This document shows, piece after piece, positions 58,437 to 64,000 of a DNA stretch of 64,000 bases. The notes below the pieces were generated by a model. The model had not been told where the DNA came from. It saw only the letters and a program-made list of their open reading frames with translations, and made no database searches. Made by a program: the position numbers and the translations under genes. Where the stretch lies: assembly GCA_963774415.1 (NCBI GenBank), contig CAVZEU010000007.1, positions 186,001 to 250,000 of the forward strand, written 5' to 3'. Position 1 is the stretch's first letter, and the number at the start of each line of letters is the position of its first letter. Source of the DNA: SZUA-36 sp963774415. Its GTDB lineage: Bacteria; Pseudomonadota; Gammaproteobacteria; Xanthomonadales; SZUA-36.

Positions 58437-60413
58437 GTGAAGAGAATGATCAAGTGGTTACTGACGGTACTCGGCGTCGTCGTGCTCCTGCTCGCGGTCA
58501 CCGCTCTCGTACTGCCGCGGTTGATCGACCCGAATGATTACAAGCAGGAAATCAGCGGGGCGGTGCATTCGCGAACCGGGCGTAACCTGGAGATTGCAGG
58601 CGATATCAAGTGGAGCGTGTTTCCGTGGATCGGACTCGATCTCAGCGACATCAGCCTTTCCAACCCACCTGGCTTCGGCGATCAGCCCATGCTCACGGCC
58701 GGCAACATGTCGATCTCGCTCAAGTTGTTGCCGTTGTTTCACGGGGCGCTCGAATTCGGCCGCATCGAACTCAGCGACCTGTCCGCCCACCTCAGGCGCA
58801 ATGCACAGGGGATCACGAATTGGGACGATCTCGTAGCCGCTTCGTCCCAGACGGCGCAGACGCCGTCAGCGAAACCCGGAACGGCGCACCCCTTCAAGCT
58901 TGCCGCGCTCGATATCAGCGATGCGAATATCACGTGGGACGATGCCGGCGATATCACGATGCTGAAGGATCTATCGGTTGAGACCTCCGGGATCGGGAGC
59001 GGCCGCCCCTTCGACCTCGACGGCGGCTTCTCCGTCAATCTTGACCAACCGGCGCTCGCCGGCAAGGTGGCCTTCGCCGGCCGCATCGTGCAGTCCGCGG
59101 GCGGCAAGCACTTCGATGTCAATAACCTGAAGATGACATTCAAGGGCAGCCAGGGCACCGGTGCCGAGGCGCTCAAGCTGGACCTGGGCGTCGACGCCGA
59201 TGCAGCCATAGACCTCGGCGCTGAGCAGGTGGCCTTGAACGACCTGCGCCTGAAACTGGGCAGCGCCAACGGTACGGGAAGTCTTAATTTCGAGAACTTC
59301 AGCAAGCCGAAACTGGGATTTGACCTCGAACTGGACCAACTGAACCTCGATGATTACATGACCCAGGGCCAAAGCAGCGGTGGCGACAGCACGGCGCCCA
59401 TCGTGGCGGTACCCGCAATCAGGATGGCGGGGAAACTGCAGGTTGGGCAACTGACACTCGCCGGTCTCAAGGCCACGCAAGTGCAACTGGCCATCAACAG
59501 CGACGGCAAGCGCCTCAGTATCGACCCGGTCAACGCCCGGGTCTACGGCGGCACACTGACGGCCAAAGCGAGTATCGACAGCCGGGGCGGCCATCCCGCG
59601 CTGACCACCAGCCAGCAATTGAAGGGCGTACAGGCCGGTGACCTGCTGCAGGACCTGGCAGGTACCGCCAGGCTGACCGGACTCGGCGACTTCAACATGA
59701 ACATGGATACCGACCTGAGCAATACACGCAGCGCCCGCGAAGCCCTTGCCGGGCACTTTGACCTGGAGGTGCACGACGGCGCTATCAACGGTATCGACAT
59801 CACCGATACGCTGCGTAAAGCCAACGCCTTGCTGGGTCGGCAAACGGTCACGGCCAGCGCCACCGAAGCAGGCAAGAAAACGCCGTTCAGCCGCCTGTCA
59901 ATGACCGCCACGATCAAACGGGGTGTCGTCAGCAGCGATGACCTGGTGCTGAGTTCGCCGTTGATGCGCATGACCGGCAAGGGGCAAGTCGACCTCGTCA
60001 ACGAGACCATCGACTACCAGCTCGCACCGACACTCGAGGGCAGTGCCGTGGATCAGTTGGGACCACAGCTCGACCAGCTGCGGGGCAAACCGATCCCGCT
60101 CAAGTTCAGCGGCAGCCTCTATCAGCCCAAGATCAAGGTCGACATCGCCGCCGCCATCGGCGATACGCAAAAAGCGAAGATCAAGGCCAAGAAGAAAGCG
60201 CTCGAGAAAAAAGTACTTGGCAAACTGCTGGGCGAAAAAGACAGCGGGGAAGCCGGAGACGGCGGACAGGACCAGGAAAATCAGCCGCAGGAAAACGGTG
60301 GCGACGAGGAGCAAAGCAAGACCTCCGCCGAGGACCTGCTGAAAGGCCTGCTCGGCTCCAAGCGCAAAAAGGACGGACAGGAGCAGCCCACGGACGACGG
60401 CTCCGGCTCCTGA
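58437..60413 (+). CDS. asmA: AsmA-family protein
   Basis: A 658-residue inner-membrane-anchored periplasmic protein of the AsmA/VPS13-like group, implicated in phospholipid transport and outer-membrane assembly. The N-terminal helix is IKWLLTVLGVVVLLLAVTAL, then RLIDPNDYKQEISGAVHSRTGRNLEIAGDI, the family hallmark, long beta repeats, and the AsmA C-terminal domain near residues 430-560 (FDLEVHDGAINGIDITDTLRKA, LVNETIDYQLAP). The last 80 residues are Lys/Glu/Gln-rich and look disordered. The start is GTG at 58437 with AAGGAG nine bases ahead. Confidence 0.93.
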   Translation: MKRMIKWLLTVLGVVVLLLAVTALVLPRLIDPNDYKQEISGAVHSRTGRNLEIAGDIKWSVFPWIGLDLSDISLSNPPGFGDQPMLTAGNMSISLKLLPLFHGALEFGRIELSDLSAHLRRNAQGITNWDDLVAASSQTAQTPSAKPGTAHPFKLAALDISDANITWDDAGDITMLKDLSVETSGIGSGRPFDLDGGFSVNLDQPALAGKVAFAGRIVQSAGGKHFDVNNLKMTFKGSQGTGAEALKLDLGVDADAAIDLGAEQVALNDLRLKLGSANGTGSLNFENFSKPKLGFDLELDQLNLDDYMTQGQSSGGDSTAPIVAVPAIRMAGKLQVGQLTLAGLKATQVQLAINSDGKRLSIDPVNARVYGGTLTAKASIDSRGGHPALTTSQQLKGVQAGDLLQDLAGTARLTGLGDFNMNMDTDLSNTRSAREALAGHFDLEVHDGAINGIDITDTLRKANALLGRQTVTASATEAGKKTPFSRLSMTATIKRGVVSSDDLVLSSPLMRMTGKGQVDLVNETIDYQLAPTLEGSAVDQLGPQLDQLRGKPIPLKFSGSLYQPKIKVDIAAAIGDTQKAKIKAKKKALEKKVLGKLLGEKDSGEAGDGGQDQENQPQENGGDEEQSKTSAEDLLKGLLGSKRKKDGQEQPTDDGSGS

Positions 60414-60415
60414 AC

Positions 60416-60431
60416 CCGCGCAATTGCGCGG
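60416..60431. repeat. Short perfect palindrome after asmA
   Basis: CCGCGCAATTGCGCGG, 16 bases, fully self-complementary, two bases after the asmA stop codon. No T run follows. Possible mRNA 3' end structure. Confidence 0.5.
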
Positions 60432-60554
60432 CCGAGCCCTCCTGCTCACGGCGGGCCGGATGACATCCATTCATGTTCTGGGATAACATCTTTTTGCCCG
60501 GTGGGTCAGGCGCCGGGCAAATTGCGATGGAAATCTGCAAAAAGGGAGAGCACC

Positions 60555-60956
60555 ATGGGTATGATGTCAGAGTTCAAGAAATTCGCCATGCGCGGCAACG
60601 TGGTGGACATGGCCGTCGGCATCGTGATCGGCGCGGCTTTCGGTAAAATCGTGTCTTCGTTCGTCAAGGATGTTTTGATGCCGCCGATCGGCATGCTCGT
60701 TGGCGGCGTCAAGTTTTCCGACCTGTCGGTCACGTTGAGAGCCGCGTCAGAACAGGCAGCCGCGGTCACGCTCAACTACGGCACGTTCATACAATCCGTT
60801 ATTGACTTTTTGATCATCGCGTTTGCCATTTTCATGGTGGTCAGAGTGATGAACAAGCTGAAGAAAAAGGAGGAGGAAGCACCCGCCGAACCGCCCGCGC
60901 CATCGGCCGAAGTCCAGTTGCTGACGGAAATCCGCGACGCCCTGAAAAACCGCTGA
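60555..60956 (+). CDS. mscL: Large-conductance mechanosensitive channel
   Basis: A 133-residue channel that opens under hypo-osmotic stress. Order: N-terminal amphipathic helix MSEFKKFAMRGNVVDMAVG, TM1 with the hydrophobic gate (VGIVIGAAFGKIVSSFVKDV), periplasmic loop, TM2 (FIQSVIDFLIIAFAIFMVVR), the charged KLKKKEEEAP turn and a C-terminal helix (EVQLLTEIRDALKNR). The ATG at 60555 follows AGGGAGAG. It is a single gene downstream of asmA. Confidence 0.97.
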   Translation: MGMMSEFKKFAMRGNVVDMAVGIVIGAAFGKIVSSFVKDVLMPPIGMLVGGVKFSDLSVTLRAASEQAAAVTLNYGTFIQSVIDFLIIAFAIFMVVRVMNKLKKKEEEAPAEPPAPSAEVQLLTEIRDALKNR

Positions 60957-61082
60957 AGGGCGGTTGTCACGGAGCGGGAGGCGATCCCGCGCGCAAGACC
61001 GGAAGGGGTTGCCTGAACGGCATATTGTCAGGCGCCGCCCCGGTCGCCGCATGACCGTCTTTTGTCGGAGGCGAAAGCACCC

Positions 61083-62153
61083 ATGAAGCAGAGACACTCC
61101 GCCAGGCTCGCCCTTGTCCTGCTCGGCGGCTGGCTGGCCGCGGTCTCGTCAGCGGCCGCGGACAGCGGCAAGCCCGCCAGGCTGTTTGCAAGAGCCGACA
61201 GCGGCGAATGGAACATCACGCTCAGCGGGCCGTGGCGGGAAATTCGCAGACACGTCAAAAAAGATGCCCGCTACCCCGCCCGGCTCACCTACCCGGGTGC
61301 AGGCGGGGCGTTGCAGACGATTTCAGTGGAAGTCTCGCCGCGGGGACTCACACGGCGCCTGGAGGTATGCGATTTCCCGCCGCTCAAGGTCCATTTCAAC
61401 AAGCAGGAAACAAAAAACACCCCGTGGCGCGGCAACGGTTCTTTGAAGCTCGTCACCTATTGTAAAACCAACCGGAAGTACTCGCAGTACTACGTCAAGG
61501 AATTCCTGGCCTATCGGATATACAACCTGATCACGCCATTCAGTTTCCGCGTCCAACCCTTGCTGGTCGAGTACGTGGACGACGAGAAAAAATCCAGCAC
61601 CCTGACGCGTTTCGGTTTCATGATCGAAGACATCGACGACCTGGCCCGGCGCCTTGACCTGAAAAGCCTGCGCATCGGCAGGGTTGCGGTGAAACAACTG
61701 GACCCGCTTGAGACCGCGCGCTTTGCGCTGTTTCAGTACATGATCAGCAACCTCGACTGGTCCGCCCTCAGCGGGCCCGATCCGAACCGCTGTTGCCATA
61801 ACTCGAGACTGATCGGCAAGCGCGAAACGGCCGTACCAAAATATGCCATACCGTACGATTTCGATTTCAGCGGCCTGGTCAACGCGCCCTACGCGGGGCC
61901 GCCGGAGGGTATCCGGGTCAGGAATGTGCGGCAGAGGCTTTACCGGGGCTTTTGCGCCGACAATGACAGACTGCCGCGGGCCGTTGCCGACTTCAACGAG
62001 AAAAAACCGGCCATCATGGCCCTGTTCAATGACAATCCACACCTGGACAAACGGGATCGCGAAGGCGCCGTCAGCTATTTGCAGGCGTTCTACGAGATCA
62101 TCAACGACCCGGACCAGTTCGAAAGCCAAATCACTGGCAACTGCCGGGGATAG
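61083..62153 (+). CDS. Exported conserved protein with a kinase-like (CotH/HipA-type) pattern
   Basis: About 356 residues. The signal peptide ends VSSAAA. The core shows VKEFLAYRIYNLITPFSFRV, RFGFMIEDIDDLARRL, FQYMISNLDWS and PYDFDFSGLV. The last two recall the N/D catalytic loop and the DFD/DFG metal motif of kinase-like folds such as CotH and HipA, so a secreted protein kinase-like fold is possible. This is inference from motifs only. Its 3' end overlaps the convergent metallophosphatase gene by 23 bases. A DUF4956 gene, whose relatives often neighbour CotH and polyphosphate polymerase genes, lies beyond it. The start is the ATG at 61083. Confidence 0.7.
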   Translation: MKQRHSARLALVLLGGWLAAVSSAAADSGKPARLFARADSGEWNITLSGPWREIRRHVKKDARYPARLTYPGAGGALQTISVEVSPRGLTRRLEVCDFPPLKVHFNKQETKNTPWRGNGSLKLVTYCKTNRKYSQYYVKEFLAYRIYNLITPFSFRVQPLLVEYVDDEKKSSTLTRFGFMIEDIDDLARRLDLKSLRIGRVAVKQLDPLETARFALFQYMISNLDWSALSGPDPNRCCHNSRLIGKRETAVPKYAIPYDFDFSGLVNAPYAGPPEGIRVRNVRQRLYRGFCADNDRLPRAVADFNEKKPAIMALFNDNPHLDKRDREGAVSYLQAFYEIINDPDQFESQITGNCRG

Positions 62154-63372
62154 GCTGCGGAGCGGGTGCCGCGGCGGGGGCGGCGCCCTGCGCGGCAGGT
62201 GACGGTTCCGACCCGCCTCCCTGGGGCTCACCCGCCGGTATTTTTTCTGCCGCCGGCGGTGCCCGCATGCGCTCGAGCCGCTGCCGCAAGAGGGCGTTGT
62301 CCGGCCGCAATGCGATCACCGCCTCGAGGTACGCCTCCCGGCCTGCATCGGCGCCCGGGATCGGGACGCTCTGGTCACCGTAAATCGCCACAGGGCCGGC
62401 CGCGGTCAGTTCCAGCGCCGCCGTATTGGCTCCGTAATAGGCCGAAATGCCGGGGTCATTGACGATGACGCGCCCGCCGAAACGCGGCCAGACGACGCCG
62501 CCGGTGGGCGTATGGCCCACGACGATGCGCTTGACGCCGTAGCGTTTCAGGATGTTTTGCAGCGTCTCGGTGTTGACCGCATTTTCTTTTTCCAACGCCA
62601 GGCCCCGGTACCAGAGCGGCCCCCGTTCGTCGTCGACGATCGAGTCCACACCCGGCTTGTAATTTTGCAGCGCCTCGAGGACCTGCGCGGTCAGCGACTG
62701 CAGTGAATCCTTGCAGTACCCGGCGCTGATACCGCCATGCACGAACAGCGTATCGTTGATCCGGATGGCGACCTGGTGGCCAAGCACCCACTTGCCGTAT
62801 TCGCCGCCCGGCGACCAGGCCTGGCGAAATTCCACCCAGCCGAGCGGAACGCGCTCGAGCCATTTCTCGTGGTAGGCGTCGAGGTCGAGGTTTGCGAACG
62901 CCTCGCTTTCGTTGCTGCGCATCCACTCGAGCTGGCGTTGCCATTGCAGTTCCTGCAAGCGCCGGGAGTTGCGGCTGGTGTAGGACTTGAAATCGGCGGC
63001 GCTGACGTACCGCAGGTCACCGGTCATGTCCATGGCCTCGTGGTTGCCGATCAGCAGGTGTACGTAGCCGCCCTGTTTCCCGGCGCGCCTGGCCAGCTTT
63101 TGCAGGCTCTTGATGATTTTCTGACTGTCCGGACCGCGATCGGTGACATCACCGGTCTGCACCAGGTGCGTATCGCCCCCGGTCCACCTGCCGCGCTTGT
63201 CCATCAGCCCCGCCGAGCGCATGACCTTCAAATACTGGTCGTAATCGCCGTGCAGGTCGCCAACCGCGACGATCCGCTCGATGCCGCTCCAATGGTAATC
63301 GTCTTGGCGGACGGCCTTGGCGTTAACCGACACCGGCAGCAGCAGCACAAGCCACAGCGCGATTCGTTGCAT
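62131..63372 (-). CDS. Exported metallophosphatase (calcineurin-like)
   Basis: About 413 residues. The signal peptide ends VSVNA, then the metallophosphoesterase motifs appear in order: VAVGDLHGDYDQY (near residue 35), QTGDVTDRGPD, LLIGNHEAMDM, GGISAGYC with its His and VVGHTPTGG. The order and insert pattern fit the Shewanella-like/PPP-related phosphatases. The C-terminal 70 residues form a TPR-like stretch (AYLEAVIALRPDNALLRQRLE) followed by a Pro/Ala tail. The ATG at 63372 is used (MQRIALWLVLL). It lies 26 bp after the DUF4956 gene on the same strand and overlaps the kinase-like gene tail to tail. Confidence 0.88.
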   Translation of the reverse strand: MQRIALWLVLLLPVSVNAKAVRQDDYHWSGIERIVAVGDLHGDYDQYLKVMRSAGLMDKRGRWTGGDTHLVQTGDVTDRGPDSQKIIKSLQKLARRAGKQGGYVHLLIGNHEAMDMTGDLRYVSAADFKSYTSRNSRRLQELQWQRQLEWMRSNESEAFANLDLDAYHEKWLERVPLGWVEFRQAWSPGGEYGKWVLGHQVAIRINDTLFVHGGISAGYCKDSLQSLTAQVLEALQNYKPGVDSIVDDERGPLWYRGLALEKENAVNTETLQNILKRYGVKRIVVGHTPTGGVVWPRFGGRVIVNDPGISAYYGANTAALELTAAGPVAIYGDQSVPIPGADAGREAYLEAVIALRPDNALLRQRLERMRAPPAAEKIPAGEPQGGGSEPSPAAQGAAPAAAPAPQPIPGSCQ

Positions 63373-63398
63373 CAAGCGCACGTCACGGCCGCACCAGT

Positions 63399-64000
63399 TC
63401 ATTCAAAAACACCCCGGTCCTTTTCCTGCGCTTTTTGGCGCTCCAGTTCGCGCGGACTGTGGCGCATGTAATGCTTGGCATCCTCGTTCCCGCCGTAATT
63501 GATCTCCCACAGGATCAGGAAGGTGTAATTGAAAATGGCGGTCATCACGGCGGCAATGGTCAGCATGCCGACACCGCAGCAAAGACCGACGCCGACCGCC
63601 ATGAAGATAAACAGCGAATCGGCCGTGCTTTTCAGCGCGTAACGGTAGCGTACGCCAGCCACGACACCGGCGAGGCTGAACGCCATGGCCAGGGAATTGT
63701 GCACGATCAGGACGATGCCGGTCACCGCGATGGGCAGGATCAGCATGGTTTCCAAAAGCGACTGGTCCATCTTGGATTTGCTGCGAATCGCCATGTAGGT
63801 CCACGAAACCGGCACCATCAGCACGACAGCCCCGAGGATGGCGGCCAGCAACCAGACAAAGCCGCCCAGTTGACCGGTGACGTTCGAGGCGTGGATTACG
63901 ATTCCGCCGACTTCGTTGGGGCCGGTCTCCTGGCCAATCAACTGATCGACGACGCCCAGCGGCAGGTAGCGGTGCAGGTCCGGCACCCAGCGGTAGCCGG
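63399..64000 (-). CDS. DUF4956-family membrane protein (5' end beyond the window)
   Basis: About 200 C-terminal residues; the frame stays open through the right edge (GYRWVPDLHRYLPLG before the GTG at 63986), so the real start is outside. Four membrane segments are evident: FVWLLAAILGAVVLMVPVSW, LLETMLILPIAVTGIVLIV, the family core SLAGVVAGVRYRYALKSTAD and FIFMAVGVGLCCGVGMLTIA, then the NYTFLILWEI segment. DUF4956 proteins usually sit beside VTC-like polyphosphate polymerase or CotH genes; their role is unknown. The downstream metallophosphatase is 26 bp away. Confidence 0.82.
   Translation of the reverse strand, partial: GYRWVPDLHRYLPLGVVDQLIGQETGPNEVGGIVIHASNVTGQLGGFVWLLAAILGAVVLMVPVSWTYMAIRSKSKMDQSLLETMLILPIAVTGIVLIVHNSLAMAFSLAGVVAGVRYRYALKSTADSLFIFMAVGVGLCCGVGMLTIAAVMTAIFNYTFLILWEINYGGNEDAKHYMRHSPRELERQKAQEKDRGVFE

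Noticed and set aside
1..64000. CRISPR arrays, tRNA/rRNA genes, insertion sequences, prophage
   Set aside because: No evenly spaced direct repeats, no cloverleaf-like sequence, no transposase or integrase frames were seen by eye; tRNAs could still be missed without a scan.

Overview
The window is high-GC, gene-dense DNA, most like a gammaproteobacterium that respires anaerobically. The placement rests on UbiG, an EF-P of the Lys34 type, GluQRS, RNase D, an sdhCDAB-sdhE block, a FimX-like protein and OMPLA. No rRNA, tRNA, CRISPR array, insertion sequence or prophage was seen. 

Layout. 1-7071: a nitrate respiration locus (truncated narG, a NarK2-type carrier, a fused NarK1-NarK2 carrier) facing a divergent Rrf2 Fe-S regulator across two tandem palindromes. 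7226-12938: housekeeping and envelope genes (MarR regulator, OMPLA, S1/P1 nuclease, RNase D, HIT protein, SDR, FmdB). 13595-21213: a five-gene + strand cluster of HyuA/HyuB (ATP-dependent hydantoinase/ketone-carboxylase superfamily), a two-subunit B12 acyl-CoA mutase and an AMP-forming acyl-CoA ligase. The mutase differs from methylmalonyl-, isobutyryl- and 2-hydroxyisobutyryl-CoA mutases at three substrate-contact positions, so this looks like an uncharacterised catabolic pathway. 21309-29121: housekeeping genes (gph, ubiG, amidohydrolase, efp, gluQRS) and a degenerate GGDEF/EAL FimX-like protein.

29262-48374 is a multiheme cytochrome island with 45 CxxCH haem c sites in 11 proteins. On the minus strand a monohaem lipoprotein, decahaem MtrA, porin MtrB and RquA (rhodoquinone synthesis) lie in one likely operon. 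Facing them on the plus strand are a nine-haem c plus b-type membrane fusion with the architecture of Geobacter CbcL, a tetrahaem lipoprotein and an octahaem protein with a C-terminal beta domain. A second minus-strand operon (47769 down to 40904) encodes a pentahaem protein, a four-cluster ferredoxin subunit, an NrfD-type membrane subunit, a membrane-bound CBS protein, a tetrahaem protein, a small cytochrome c, a monohaem membrane protein and an OB-fold-like lipoprotein. Four FNR-type boxes in this island sit exactly 22 bp from a -10-like hexamer, the class II activation geometry, so the island is probably induced without oxygen. The natural reading is an extracellular electron transfer system: quinol dehydrogenases in the inner membrane, periplasmic carriers and an MtrAB outer-membrane conduit, with rhodoquinone as a low-potential quinone. 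Direction of flow cannot be read from sequence.

48694-64000: a lipoprotein, a DevABC/MacB-type ABC exporter, succinate dehydrogenase with two assembly factors (SDHAF4-like and SdhE), a CheC-like/CheY-like pair, a DUF4197 protein, AsmA, MscL, a secreted kinase-like protein, a metallophosphatase and a DUF4956 membrane protein cut by the right edge.
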